A stretch of 64,000 bases of DNA from Flavobacterium sp. (GCA_016718345.1 JADKDN010000004.1:197066-261065), one strand, 5' to 3'; shown: positions 37,215 to 47,154, counted from the stretch's first letter. Notes: generated by a model from the letters alone, not told the origin. Made by a program: numbers and translations.

Positions 37215-39446
37215 TTAGTCGTGAACTAAATCAGTTAAAAGTTTTTTATCACCCACAATCCAAAGAATATCATCTTTCTCTAAAACAATATCCGATTCAG
37301 GGTTGAGAATCCGATTTCCTCTTTTTTCGATACCCACCACCAAACCGTGAGTTTTTTCCCTTAATTTGGATTCTCTTATGGTTTTTCCAATGTACGACTC
37401 ATTTTTTAATTCAATCTGACGCAATACAATTTCTGCTTCAGCGGAAGTCGAAGGAACTTCAATTTCATGTTGCTCTAAGTACTTTTTGAATTCGTTGACT
37501 TGGGTATCGTTACCTATGATACAAATTTCGTCACTTGGAAATAAACGATCATTTCTTTTGGGAATATTAATCATAATATCACCACGCTTTATTGAAGCGA
37601 TATTGATTCCCATTTGCTCTCGAATTTGGAGATCTTTTAATGTTTTTCCAATGATGTTCGATTCTTTAGCGATTTCAAAGTAGGCCATGTGACCATCCCA
37701 AGGGGACAAATCGCTTCTGCTCCTTCTTGCTCGTGTAATTTCTCTATCATTCAAATTGGTCAAAAAATGATTTTCAATTTTATGATATTGTTGATTTAAT
37801 TTTTTTCGGAAAGCAAAATAAATAAACAAGGCAGCAATCAATGCAATTATTGCTACAAAAGGGGAGAAAAAGATATTTAGTAGAAATCCGATAAAAAATA
37901 TGGTTAGGAGTAATCGAAACAGAATCATCATAATAATTGGGCCTCGATATTTACGTTCTTCCATCAAAATTGAAACCTCTTCGGCTGCAACTCGTCTCAT
38001 AGAAAGTGCCCATAAGAAAGGCGATAGAAAGAGTAAAGTTATTAAAGCTCCTAGTGCATTTCCGAATTTAAAATTTTCAACCATAGGTAAGATGAATCGG
38101 GATGAAAGTAAGATAGTAGCTACAATGATTACTGAAACTACTATCACGAATGTGAGATAAGAATTTATTACTTTTTGCCAATTACTCACCGACTTTATAG
38201 ATTGTGTATTTGCACTATAACGTTCAATTCTTTTTATCCATTTTCTAGGTAGTTTTTTGGATAAGAACTCTGAAAAGGGAGTAGCCATTTTTATCATAAA
38301 TGGCGTGCTGAAAGTGGTTACAGCCGAGACGGCTACTACAATTGGATACAAAAATGAACTTGTTACATTAAGTGTAATTCCAAGAGTAGCAATAATAAAG
38401 GAAAATTCCCCAATTTGAGATAAACTCATTCCAGTTTGTACGGATTCTTTCAAGGGTTGACCAGAAAGTAATGCGCCAATTGTTGAGGTAAATGACTGCC
38501 CAAAAATGGTAATTAAAGATAAAATTAGAACGGGGATAGCGTGTTCATATAACGCCTGTGGATTGATTAACATTCCAACGGATACAAAAAATACAGCTCC
38601 AAATAAATCTTTAACAGGTTTTACCAAGTGTTCTATGTGCTCAGCCTGTGTAGTTTCGGCAATGATAGAGCCCATGATAAATGCCCCAAGTGCTGGCGAA
38701 AATCCAACATTTGCAGCTAAAACCACCATCATTAAGCAAAGAGCGATTGAAATGATAAGTAACATTTCATCGGTAAGTAAATGTTTTGCTTTTTTTAGTA
38801 AAGTAGGAATGAAAAAGATTCCACTTACAAACCATAGGGTCAAGAAAAAGATTAGCTTAAAGATTGATTGGAGTAAGGCGCCTCCCGAAAATTGTTCACT
38901 AACAGCGATTGTAGACAATAAAACCATCATTAAAATAGCAAGAATATCCTGAACGATGAGTGAACCGATAACAATTCCAGCAAATTTTTGAGCCTTGACT
39001 CCTAGCTCATCAAATGTTTTAAGAATTATAGTTGTGGATGAAATAGAAAGAATGACACCTAAAAAAATACTGTCCATTTTAGACCAATCCATCCATTGCC
39101 CGGCCAGAAAACCAATAAATACCATGGATACAATTTGAGTAGTAGCAGTAATAGAGGCAGTTCCGCCCACTTTCATTAATTTTTTAAAACTGAATTCTAG
39201 TCCCAAACTAAATAAAAGAAAAATAACACCAATTTCTGCCCAAACTTCTACACTTTTGATATCTGTTACTGATGGAAAAAAATCAAAATGATTTCCTGCT
39301 AAAAAGCCTGCAATTAAATAGCCTAAAACCAGTGGTTGCTTTAGTTTTTTAAATAATAAAACAGCAATGCCCGCAGTTAAAAGGATTAATCCTAAATCAC
39401 TGATTAGTGGTTCTAAATGATGAGATGTTGCTGCAATTGCAATCAT
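37215..39446 (-). CDS. Kef-type cation:proton antiporter with C-terminal RCK domains
   Basis: This 743-residue CPA2-family antiporter has about twelve to thirteen membrane helices in residues 10-540. Family landmarks include LFKKLKQPLVLGYLIAGFLAGNHF, EIGVIFLLFSLGLEFSFKKLMKVGG and LAANVGFSPALGAFIMGSIIAET. The C-terminal 190 residues hold two TrkA-C/RCK-C modules (IGKTLKDLQIREQMGINIASIKRGD and IGKTIRESKLREKTHGLVVGIEKRG, each ending in a xDxxxIxG strand), which bind ligands and gate transport. There is no NAD-binding TrkA-N domain. K+ or Na+ efflux is the likely role. It is a single gene after the guaB terminator. Confidence 0.9.
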   Translation of the reverse strand: MIAIAATSHHLEPLISDLGLILLTAGIAVLLFKKLKQPLVLGYLIAGFLAGNHFDFFPSVTDIKSVEVWAEIGVIFLLFSLGLEFSFKKLMKVGGTASITATTQIVSMVFIGFLAGQWMDWSKMDSIFLGVILSISSTTIILKTFDELGVKAQKFAGIVIGSLIVQDILAILMMVLLSTIAVSEQFSGGALLQSIFKLIFFLTLWFVSGIFFIPTLLKKAKHLLTDEMLLIISIALCLMMVVLAANVGFSPALGAFIMGSIIAETTQAEHIEHLVKPVKDLFGAVFFVSVGMLINPQALYEHAIPVLILSLITIFGQSFTSTIGALLSGQPLKESVQTGMSLSQIGEFSFIIATLGITLNVTSSFLYPIVVAVSAVTTFSTPFMIKMATPFSEFLSKKLPRKWIKRIERYSANTQSIKSVSNWQKVINSYLTFVIVVSVIIVATILLSSRFILPMVENFKFGNALGALITLLFLSPFLWALSMRRVAAEEVSILMEERKYRGPIIMMILFRLLLTIFFIGFLLNIFFSPFVAIIALIAALFIYFAFRKKLNQQYHKIENHFLTNLNDREITRARRSRSDLSPWDGHMAYFEIAKESNIIGKTLKDLQIREQMGINIASIKRGDIMINIPKRNDRLFPSDEICIIGNDTQVNEFKKYLEQHEIEVPSTSAEAEIVLRQIELKNESYIGKTIRESKLREKTHGLVVGIEKRGNRILNPESDIVLEKDDILWIVGDKKLLTDLVHD

Positions 39447-39545
39447 ATACAGTGTTGTTTTTATATAGTATCTTGGCTAATTTACAAAAAAGTAAGTTTT
39501 TTTAAGGTCTAATTGAGACTTAAAAAAGTGTTAAGTATTTATTTT

Positions 39546-39577
39546 ATAAAAAAAGCCATCGGTTAGGATGACTTTTA
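39546..39577 (-). terminator. Intrinsic terminator of purB
   Basis: On the minus strand AAAAGTCATC, a CTAACC loop, and GATGGCTTTTTTT form a stem with one wobble pair and a T-run, 18 bases past the purB stop. Confidence 0.75.
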
Positions 39578-39594
39578 GTAAAAATAGTTCTTGA

Positions 39595-40941
39595 TTATAC
39601 TCCTAGAAAATTGCTTGGTGTAATTTGCATCAACTCCGTTTTGATAGCCTCAGAAACATCTAGAGTTGCTATAAAAGCATGAATCGAATTTTTGGTGATA
39701 GCTTCGTTGGTTCGGGTTAAACCTTTTAAGGCTTCGTAAGGATTGGGGTAGCCTTCACGACGCAATATAGTTTGTATCGCTTCGGCAACAACGGCCCAAT
39801 TTTTTTCTAAATCTTCTTGGAATTTGGGTTCGTTCAATAGTAATTTATTCAATCCTTTCAAGGTAGCTTCAAAGGCTATTAAAGTATGTCCTATGGGAAC
39901 ACCAATGTTTCTCAAAACAGTACTGTCTGTTAAATCCCGCTGTAATCTAGAAACAGGTAATTTGGCGGATAAGTGTTCAAAAATAGCATTGGCAATTCCT
40001 AAATTTCCTTCAGAATTTTCAAAATCAATAGGGTTTACTTTATGCGGCATCGCAGATGAACCAATTTCTCCCGCTTTAATCTTTTGTTTGAAATAATCCA
40101 TAGAAACATAAGTCCATATGTCTCTATCTAAATCAATAATGATGGTATTGATTCTTTTTAAAGCATCAAAAAAAGCGGCAAAATGGTCGTAATGTTCAAT
40201 TTGTGTCGTAGGGAAAGAATGATGCAATTCAAGAGTATCTTCAACAAATTGTTCTCCAAATTTTCTCCAATCTATTTGTGGATAAGCCACATGATGTGCA
40301 TTAAAATTGCCCGTTGCTCCACCAAATTTAGCAGCAAACGGAATATTAAATAACAAACGCATCTGTTCCTCTAATCGTTCCACAAATACACCAATTTCTT
40401 TCCCCAAACGAGTTGGTGAAGCGGGTTGCCCATGAGTTCTAGCAAGCATAGGGATATCACGCCATTCCATGCTTAACTCTTTTAGTTTGGCAGTCAAAGA
40501 AATTAGTGAAGGAAGATATACTTTCTCAAAAGCTTCTTTGGTTGAAAGCGGAATAGCGGTGTTATTAATATCTTGTGAAGTTAACCCAAAATGAATAAAC
40601 TCTTTGTATTGAGACAAACCCAGTTTTTCAAAAGCTTCTTTTATAAAATATTCTACCGCTTTTACATCGTGATTGGTCACTTTCTCAGTTTCTTTTATCC
40701 AAAGAGCATCTTGGGTAGAAAAGTTTTTGTAAATGTTTCGTAAGCTTTCAAATAGAGTGGGGTTCACTTCTTTTAATTGAGGCAAAGGAATTTCGCATAA
40801 AGCGATGAAATATTCAATTTCTATTAATACCCGATATCTGATTAAAGCTTCTTCAGAGAAAAATGGAGCTAAGGAAATAGTTTTGTTTCTATATCTTCCG
40901 TCAATAGGGGATATAGCATTCAATTCGTTTAAAGTAGTCAT
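39595..40941 (-). CDS. purB: Adenylosuccinate lyase
   Basis: This enzyme of the fumarase/aspartase superfamily cleaves SAICAR and adenylosuccinate in purine synthesis. The protein of about 448 residues is counted from the ATG at 40941 (MTTLNELNAISPIDGRYRNKT). Motifs are the HGLTS-type loop HFGLTSQDINNTA, ARTHGQPASPTRLGKEIGVF with the catalytic His, and the superfamily signature GEIGSSAMPHKVNPIDFENSEG with the catalytic Ser. The upstream in-frame start (40977) adds 12 residues not present in the family. It lies about 60 bases before the sirtuin gene on the same strand. Confidence 0.96.
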   Translation of the reverse strand: MTTLNELNAISPIDGRYRNKTISLAPFFSEEALIRYRVLIEIEYFIALCEIPLPQLKEVNPTLFESLRNIYKNFSTQDALWIKETEKVTNHDVKAVEYFIKEAFEKLGLSQYKEFIHFGLTSQDINNTAIPLSTKEAFEKVYLPSLISLTAKLKELSMEWRDIPMLARTHGQPASPTRLGKEIGVFVERLEEQMRLLFNIPFAAKFGGATGNFNAHHVAYPQIDWRKFGEQFVEDTLELHHSFPTTQIEHYDHFAAFFDALKRINTIIIDLDRDIWTYVSMDYFKQKIKAGEIGSSAMPHKVNPIDFENSEGNLGIANAIFEHLSAKLPVSRLQRDLTDSTVLRNIGVPIGHTLIAFEATLKGLNKLLLNEPKFQEDLEKNWAVVAEAIQTILRREGYPNPYEALKGLTRTNEAITKNSIHAFIATLDVSEAIKTELMQITPSNFLGV

Positions 40942-41002
40942 TGTTGTTGTGTTGTTTATACTGAATTTGTAGCGCAAAAATAAGGAATAGTATTCAGTTT
41001 TC

Positions 41003-41695
41003 TTATATCAAATAGGATAATCGTTCTTTTAAAATCACTAATCCTTCACTCGCTATTGTATCAATAACCTCAATGGAATTTCTAAGATTTGGTATTTTTG
41101 CTGGTTTCGGATCAATGTAAAAAAGAGGAGTTTTAGGTTGCGTAAAATCTATCAATCCAGCAGCTGGGTATACTTGAAGCGAAGTGCCAACAACGGCAAA
41201 AATATCGGTTTCTTGTGTGAGATATACTGCCTCTTCAAGTGCAGGTACATTCTCACCAAACCAAACAATATGCGGTCGCAACTGATGTTGATTGGGGTCT
41301 ACATCCCCAAGATGTAAATCATCTTGCCAATCCAGAATATAATTAACATTTTTAGTGCTTCTCACTTTTAACAATTCACCATGCAGGTGCAGAATGTTAG
41401 AACTACCTGCACGTTCATGCAAATCATCCACATTTTGAGTAATGATATGTACTTCAAAATCTTGTTCCAAATCGGCTAGAATTTGATGCCCTAAATTGGG
41501 TTGTACTTCTTTTAATTGCTGTCTTCTCTTGTTGTAAAAGTCGAGTACAAGAGCAGGGTTTTTCATCCAACCTTCAGGGGTGGCTACATCCATGACGTTA
41601 TGACCTTCCCAAAGTCCGTCGCTATCTCTAAAGGTTTTAATACCACTTTCGGCACTTATACCTGCACCTGTCAAAACTACTAGCTTCTTTTTCAT
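41003..41695 (-). CDS. cobB: NAD-dependent protein deacylase, class III sirtuin (CobB-like)
   Basis: This sirtuin of 230 residues is counted from the ATG at 41695. NAD-binding motifs are TGAGISAESGIKTFRD and ITQNVDDLHERAGSSNILHLHGE with the catalytic His. A Y-N-K-R (YxxR) pair follows DF near residue 55, the pair that binds succinyl/malonyl groups in SIRT5 and CobB, so desuccinylation is likely alongside deacetylation. The zinc cysteines usual after the HGE motif are absent, as in several Bacteroidetes members. It is upstream of purB on the same strand. Confidence 0.9.
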   Translation of the reverse strand: MKKKLVVLTGAGISAESGIKTFRDSDGLWEGHNVMDVATPEGWMKNPALVLDFYNKRRQQLKEVQPNLGHQILADLEQDFEVHIITQNVDDLHERAGSSNILHLHGELLKVRSTKNVNYILDWQDDLHLGDVDPNQHQLRPHIVWFGENVPALEEAVYLTQETDIFAVVGTSLQVYPAAGLIDFTQPKTPLFYIDPKPAKIPNLRNSIEVIDTIASEGLVILKERLSYLI

Positions 41696-41736
41696 ATCTC
41701 TAAAATGCATTAGGATATAAAACTACACTTTTTTAG

Positions 41737-41744
41737 TATTTTTG
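41737..41744 (+). promoter_or_regulatory. Putative -7 box of the trmH promoter
   Basis: TATTTTTG fits TAnnTTTG and lies 16 bases before the trmH ATG at 41761. A -33 TTG is not evident. Confidence 0.4.
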
Positions 41745-41760
41745 CCAAAAATATAGTGAC

Positions 41761-42426
41761 ATGGTTGACTTGGATTACCTTGCTTTTTTGGAAGATTTTT
41801 TAACAGAAAATAGAAAGGAAAAATTTTTGAAAGTACTGCAAAACAGAACCAATCATTTTACAGTGGTTGTTGAAGATGTTTTTCAGATGCACAATGCTAG
41901 CGCAGTGATGCGAAGTTGTGAGGTTTTTGGTATTCAGCAGATGCACGTTATTGAACAACGTTTTGGAAAACGCATCGATAAAGAAATTGCTATGGGTGCA
42001 CAAAAATGGGTCGATATTCATGCTTTTGACAGTGTTGATGGCTGCATTACTACTCTTAAAAGAAAAGGCTACCAAATTATCGCAACCACTCCTCATGAAA
42101 ACGACTGTTTGCTGGAAGATTTTGACATATCAAAGCCTAGTGCACTGTTTTTTGGCACCGAAAAAGAAGGGCTTTCAGAAGAGATTATGCAACAAGCCGA
42201 TGGCTTTCTAAAAATTCCTATGGTGGGTTTTACTGAAAGCCTCAACATCTCTGTTTCGGCTGCTATCATCATTCAGAATTTGACGAACCGACTTCAAAAC
42301 TCTAATTTAAATTGGCAATTGTCTGCTGATGAAATTCTCGAAAAGCGTTTGGCATGGGCTAAGAATTCGATTAAGGATATTAAACGAATTGAGCAACGGT
42401 ATTTTCAAGATTTGAAATTGAAGTAA
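41761..42426 (+). CDS. trmH: tRNA (guanosine-18-2'-O)-methyltransferase TrmH
   Basis: This SPOUT methyltransferase of 221 residues 2'-O-methylates G18 in the D-loop of tRNAs. The N-terminal motif VVVEDVFQMHNASAVMRSCEVFGIQQMHVIEQR carries the N-x-(S/A)-A-x-x-R pattern of motif 1. Motifs 2 and 3 form the SAM-binding knot at ALFFGTEKEGLSEEIMQQADGFLKIPMVGFTESLNISVSAAI. It ends with a lysine-rich helix. The frame is intact and the gene is convergent with rsmD. Confidence 0.92.
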   Translation: MVDLDYLAFLEDFLTENRKEKFLKVLQNRTNHFTVVVEDVFQMHNASAVMRSCEVFGIQQMHVIEQRFGKRIDKEIAMGAQKWVDIHAFDSVDGCITTLKRKGYQIIATTPHENDCLLEDFDISKPSALFFGTEKEGLSEEIMQQADGFLKIPMVGFTESLNISVSAAIIIQNLTNRLQNSNLNWQLSADEILEKRLAWAKNSIKDIKRIEQRYFQDLKLK

Positions 42427-42462
42427 ATTGTAGTTTTGAGTTTTGTGGTTATTTTTTCTCGA

Positions 42463-43014
42463 TTAGTCTTCACTGGTATTCATCTCAAAAAAACTAAAAA
42501 TGGAACCTCCGTAGCTTTTCTTGAATGAAAAATGGATTAAGTGATCGAGTTTGGTATATTTAGAATGTTCGATAATCATCATTCCGCCTTCTTCCAATAA
42601 GTTATTTGAAAAAACAGATAGTACTATGGTGTCAAACGTTTTCTGATCTAAAGCATAAGGCGGGTCAGCAAAAATAATGTCGTATTTGCTATTGCTTTTT
42701 TCAATAAACTTCAAGACATCACTTTTAATAGCTGCAATATTGAAGTCAAATTCTGCAGCTGTTTGCTTGATAAATTTCACGCAACCAAAATCACCATCAA
42801 CCGAGGTGATATTGTTGCTTCCTCGTGAGGCAAATTCATAACTAATATTGCCAGTTCCAGAGAATAAGTCTAAAACTTTTAAGCTCTCAAAATTGAAATG
42901 GTTGTTCAATACATTGAAAAGAGCTTCCTTGCTCATGTCGGTAGTAGGGCGAACGGGAAGATTTTTTGGTGGAGAAATACGTCTGCCTTTGTATTTCCCT
43001 GAAATGATTCTCAC
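42463..43014 (-). CDS. rsmD: 16S rRNA (guanine-966-N2)-methyltransferase RsmD
   Basis: This 183-residue class I SAM methyltransferase begins MRIISGKYKGRRISPPKNLPVRPTTDMSKEALFNVL, the RsmD hallmark. The SAM loop is LDLFSGTGNISYEFASRGS and the catalytic motif IV is DPPY at residues 117-120. It methylates G966 of 16S rRNA late in 30S assembly. It is translationally coupled to the upstream DUF3822 gene by an ATGA overlap at 43011-43014. Confidence 0.94.
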   Translation of the reverse strand: MRIISGKYKGRRISPPKNLPVRPTTDMSKEALFNVLNNHFNFESLKVLDLFSGTGNISYEFASRGSNNITSVDGDFGCVKFIKQTAAEFDFNIAAIKSDVLKFIEKSNSKYDIIFADPPYALDQKTFDTIVLSVFSNNLLEEGGMMIIEHSKYTKLDHLIHFSFKKSYGGSIFSFFEMNTSED

Positions 43015-43832
43015 GATTGAAAAAGAATAAAATGTTTCAAATTATCCGCTTTAGAAAACGAATTGTTTTTCTGTAAATCGGAGACGTCAAATAGAGATAC
43101 ATTTCGAATGTATTTGTAGGCTATTTTGAAAAAAGGACTCTCTTCATCGATGATGCCTAGAAATTCCAAATTGAAACTTTCTGGATTCATATTCAATTGT
43201 TCGGCAGTAAAAAGCAAATAGTAAATCAAATCTTCAGGCGTTTTATAGTCAAACGAATTGAATAAAAGTAAATGTTGATTTTGTACAATAATAATTTCAA
43301 AATGTTCAGAACCTATGTGAACAAACATTTTTTTAGCATCAACATTCTTTGAAATATCTAATAATTTGGTAACTAAAATGGTATTACTGTGTTTGTAGGT
43401 AAAGAAACCGAATTCATCAACAAAGTAATTATTGATATTGACATAAGGAATGTAAACGGTGTTCATTTGATAAGAGATTATCTCATCAAAAGCGAAAAAA
43501 TCTGTCTCAAAAACCTTGGTATTGTATTGTAAATAACTGCCTAAAAACTGGTCATCAAAAACTGCAGTTGGAACAAATGTAGAAAGATTATTGTCGTGTA
43601 AGACGGTAATTTCATCATAGGTTTCACTTAATTCTTGATTTTCATCTCTGGCTTTTGCAAACAAGGATTCAATAGTAGCCGACTTATTAGTGGTATCAAA
43701 AACAATATCTTTAAAAGACAGAATAGTATTGTTTAGAGTATCAAAGCAACAAAAAGAAAATCCTGTCAAGGAAACTTGTATAGAAAGCTTTCTGTATTTC
43801 TTCTCGGTAATGTTGGCGTTATTTACTAACAT
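43011..43832 (-). CDS. DUF3822 family protein
   Basis: This 273-residue soluble protein belongs to a Bacteroidetes-restricted family found next to rsmD. It starts RKLSIQVSLTGFSFCCFDTLNNTILSF and contains YIPYVNINNYFVDEFGFFTYKHSNTILVTKLL and MFVHIGSEHFEIIIVQNQHLLLFNSFDYKTPEDLIYYLLF. The strand and helix pattern hints at an actin-like ATPase fold (similar to type II/IV pilus assembly proteins), but no nucleotide motif is clear. The stop codon overlaps the rsmD start. The function is unknown; coupling suggests a link to ribosome assembly, which is only inference. Confidence 0.85.
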   Translation of the reverse strand: MLVNNANITEKKYRKLSIQVSLTGFSFCCFDTLNNTILSFKDIVFDTTNKSATIESLFAKARDENQELSETYDEITVLHDNNLSTFVPTAVFDDQFLGSYLQYNTKVFETDFFAFDEIISYQMNTVYIPYVNINNYFVDEFGFFTYKHSNTILVTKLLDISKNVDAKKMFVHIGSEHFEIIIVQNQHLLLFNSFDYKTPEDLIYYLLFTAEQLNMNPESFNLEFLGIIDEESPFFKIAYKYIRNVSLFDVSDLQKNNSFSKADNLKHFILFQS

Positions 43833-43913
43833 GTGTTTTTTGTGGATTCAAAAATCTAAAAATAGCGAACCCGACAAACTTACAAATTTTTTAAATGACT
43901 GTAATTTTTAAAT

Positions 43914-44840
43914 AGCAAAATTCAATTGCAAACAATTTTAATGGGGGGGGAATTTTGGTTTTTTTTTCTTGAGTAAGGGGGGTTAAAATTTTTTTTTTTT
44001 TTTATTTTTTTCCTTTTTAATTTTTTTTTTGAATTTTTTTTTTTTTTGCCTTTTTTTTTTTTTTTTTTGTTTTTCCCCCTTTTTGTTGGGTTTTTTCTTC
44101 CCCAATTCCTCCCCCCCCCCGCGCGGCCCAGGAGGTTTTATTGTTTTTTTCGGGAAAGAAGGGCGGGTTTTATTTTTTCCCAATTTTTCTCCCCCCCCCC
44201 CTTTTTTCGGCTGTGGGTCCCCCCCTCCCCGCCCCCTTCCCCTCTTAAATTTCTTAATTTCTTTTAACAATTATTTATTTTTTTTTTTTTTTTTTTTGCT
44301 TTTTTAATTTAAACCTTATTACTCCAAGTTTTTTTTTTTTCAACTCTTTTGAAGGTTTTTTTGGCATTTTCCCCATTTTAATTTTCTTTTTTTTTCATCT
44401 ATTATGATATGGTTTTCACATACACCTCCCTTTCCCCCCCCCCCCTCCACAAATAAACTTTATAAGGGTTATGGGACGCTTTTGGCTCCCCGTCCCCCCC
44501 CTTTCTCCCAAAAAAATAAGCAAGCCCGAAGGCCTTTTTTCAACCGCCGCATCCTACCCTTTCCAATTCCCCCCAAATTTTTAAATTATCTTTTGTTTTT
44601 TTTGTTGGTTTTTTTTTTTTTCTCTTACAATAAAAATTTTTTTTTTTTTTTCCCCTTCCCCCCAACCCCCACTAAAAAATAAAAAAAAAAAAAAAAAATT
44701 AAATTTTTTTTATTTTTTTTTTTTCTTGTAAAAAAATCCACTAAAAAAAATGTGGAAGTAGGGTTTTTTTTCCCACTTATTCAAATTATTTTTTTGGGCT
44801 GTTTTTTTTTATTTAACTTCAGAAAAATTATAAAAAAATA
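43914..44840. other. Abnormal homopolymer tract, probable sequencing or assembly artefact
   Basis: About 900 bases consist almost entirely of runs of T (up to more than 15) and C (up to about 10) with occasional G or A runs and almost no normal sequence. They lie between the intact DUF3822 and helicase genes, which are normally close neighbours. The open frames within it encode only F, P, G and K repeats. The sequence returns to normal composition around 44840-44880. No promoter, RNA or repeat unit can be supported within it. Confidence 0.8.
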
Positions 44841-44935
44841 AATAATCTAGTTCTTCAGAATTAATTTATTTTAGAACATTACTATTGAAATTTCCATTGC
44901 TATTTTCTCGTACTTTGCACAAAATAAAATCCTAA

Positions 44936-46356
44936 ATGAGTTCCAGCCTGTTTTATAGTATTTTAATCAGAAACTTTCCGTTTCAGCCTACAACAAAACA
45001 GAATATTTTCTTCCAAAAGATAGCGGAATTCATAACCAATACCAATGATAATGAGATTTTTGTTTTGAAGGGGTATGCTGGAACAGGAAAAACAACGGTC
45101 ATTTCTACCATTGTCAATAATTTGGCTGAAATCAATAAGAAATATGTTCTGCTAGCGCCAACAGGTCGTGCTGCCAAAGTAATTGCCAATTATTCGCATA
45201 AACCTGCTTTTACAATTCATAAGAAGATTTATTTTCCTAAGAAAAATTCTGGAGGAGGCGTGAGCTTTACCATGCAGCAAAACAAGCATAAAAAAACCTT
45301 TTTTATTGTTGATGAAGCTTCGATGATTTCCGATACCAATTCTGAGAGCAAGTTGTATGAAAATGGTTCTTTGCTTGACGATTTGATTTCCTATATCTAT
45401 TCAGGAACCAATTGCAAGATGATTTTGTTGGGCGACACCGCGCAATTACCTCCTGTAAATTTAGACATTTCTCCAGCCTTGAATATTGATACTTTGGGAA
45501 TGAATTATGACAAAGAAGTCAAGCATATTGAATTGGACGAAGTTATGCGACAAGAGGAAGATTCTGGGATTTTATACAATGCAACAGAACTTCGAGAATT
45601 GCTCAAAGATGATTTTATTGATAGCTTTCAGTTCAACCTAAAAGGATTTAGGGACATTATAAGGCTTACAGACGGTTATGATATTCAAGACGCGATTAAT
45701 ACGGCTTACAATAACTATAGTATAGAAGATACGGCTTTTATTGTACGTTCTAATAAAAGAGCCAATCAGTACAACCAGCAAATTCGAACTAAAATTTTAG
45801 ATAAGGAAAGCGAACTTTCTACTGGTGACTATTTGATGGTCGTAAAAATAATTACTTTTGGTTGAAAGAAACCGATGAGGCTGGTTTTATCGCCAATGGT
45901 GACATTGTTGAGGTTTTGGAACTATTCAATATCAAAGAATTGTACGGATTTAAATTTGCCAACGTAAAGATACGAATGGTAGATTATCCCAATCAGAAAC
46001 CTTTTGAAACGGTATTGTTGTTGGACACCTTGACTAGTGAATCACCATCATTGACTTATGAAGAATCGAATCGATTGTATGAAGAAGTGATGAAAGATTA
46101 TGAAAATGAAAGCACTAAATATAAGAAGTTTCAAAAAGTAAAAGAGAACGAATATTTTAATGCCTTGCAAGTGAAGTTCTCGTATGCGATTACTTGTCAC
46201 AAATCGCAAGGAGGGCAGTGGAATACCGTTTTTATTGAACAACCATATTTGCCCGATGGCATCAATAGAGATTATATTCGTTGGTTGTACACCGCAATCA
46301 CTAGAGCCAAAGACAAATTGTATTTGATAGGTTTTAAAGATGAAAATTTTATTTGA
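44936..46356 (+). CDS. RecD-like DNA helicase (ATP-dependent, SF1) (one frameshift)
   Basis: This superfamily 1 helicase of about 473 residues is related to the RecD/TraA group. Motif I (Walker A) is LKGYAGTGKTTVIS near residue 45 and motif Ia LLAPTGRAAKVIA follows. Motif II is FFIVDEASMIS and motif III LLGDTAQLPPV. A frameshift in an A-run near 45845 breaks the frame; the second frame begins N-N-Y-F-W-L-K-E-T-D and carries motif V/VI: FSYAITCHKSQGGQWNTVFIEQ and RWLYTAITRAKDKLYLIGF. It unwinds DNA with 5'-3' polarity in relatives. The ATG at 44936 is chosen because no earlier start lies in normal sequence. Confidence 0.88.
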
Positions 46357-46360
46357 TAAT

Positions 46361-46368
46361 TATATTTG
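46361..46368 (+). promoter_or_regulatory. Putative -7 box of the kdsB promoter
   Basis: TATATTTG is an exact TAnnTTTG match 10 bases before the kdsB ATG at 46379. It lies beyond the helicase stop, giving kdsB its own promoter, although the two genes could also be read together. Confidence 0.45.
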
Positions 46369-46378
46369 TGAAAGTAAA

Positions 46379-47104
46379 ATGAAAGTAATAGCAGTAATTC
46401 CAGCTCGATATGCCTCTACACGATTTCCAGCCAAATTGATGCAGGATTTGGGAGGAAAAACAGTCATTCTACGAACTTATGAAGCGGCAATCCATACAAA
46501 ATTATTTGATGATGTTTTTGTAGTTACGGATTCAGATTTGATATTCAACGAAATCAGTTCAAATGGAGGAAAGGCCATAATGAGCATTAAAGAACACGAA
46601 TCAGGTAGTGATAGAATTGCAGAAGCTGTTCAAAATTTAGAGGTCGATATTGTTATTAACGTTCAAGGAGATGAGCCTTTTATCGATGCAGAACCTCTAG
46701 CAAAAGTGATTGAAGTGTTTAGAAACGATACCGCCAAACAAGTTGATTTGGCTTCTTTAATGCGTGAAATTAAAGACGAAACCGAAATCAATAATCCGAA
46801 TAACGTAAAAGTGGTGGTGGACCAAAACGGATTTGCTTTATATTTTTCTCGTTCTGTAATTCCATATCCAAGAGAGAGAAATGTTGGTGTGCGTTATTTT
46901 CAACACATTGGAATTTACGCTTTCCGTAAGCAAGCGTTATTGGATTTTTATAGTTTGCCAATGAAATCCCTAGAAGCTTCCGAAAAACTAGAGCAGTTGC
47001 GTTACCTAGAATTTGGTAAAAGAATAAAAATGGTCGAAACTACCCACATAGGCATTGGGATTGATACTGAGGCAGATTTGGAAAAAGCCAGAAAATTATT
47101 TTAA
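46379..47104 (+). CDS. kdsB: 3-deoxy-manno-octulosonate cytidylyltransferase
   Basis: KdsB activates KDO as CMP-KDO for lipopolysaccharide inner-core synthesis. The 241-residue protein starts MKVIAVIPARYASTRFPAKLMQDLGGK, the nucleotide-binding signature. VVTDSDLIFNEISSNGGKAIMS, GSDRIAEAV and VINVQGDEPFIDAEPL supply CTP and metal contacts. The ATG at 46379 is preferred over an in-frame ATG at 46340, which would overlap the helicase and add a non-homologous stretch. The frame is intact. Confidence 0.96.
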   Translation: MKVIAVIPARYASTRFPAKLMQDLGGKTVILRTYEAAIHTKLFDDVFVVTDSDLIFNEISSNGGKAIMSIKEHESGSDRIAEAVQNLEVDIVINVQGDEPFIDAEPLAKVIEVFRNDTAKQVDLASLMREIKDETEINNPNNVKVVVDQNGFALYFSRSVIPYPRERNVGVRYFQHIGIYAFRKQALLDFYSLPMKSLEASEKLEQLRYLEFGKRIKMVETTHIGIGIDTEADLEKARKLF

Positions 47105-47154
47105 AGAGCGTCTTTTTAGAGTATAAAATAAATAGCGAATACTAAGGTGTGCAA

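Noticed and set aside
43983..44682. Several open frames on both strands within the homopolymer tract
   Set aside because: They encode only F, P, G and K repeats generated by T and C runs; no codon structure or domain.
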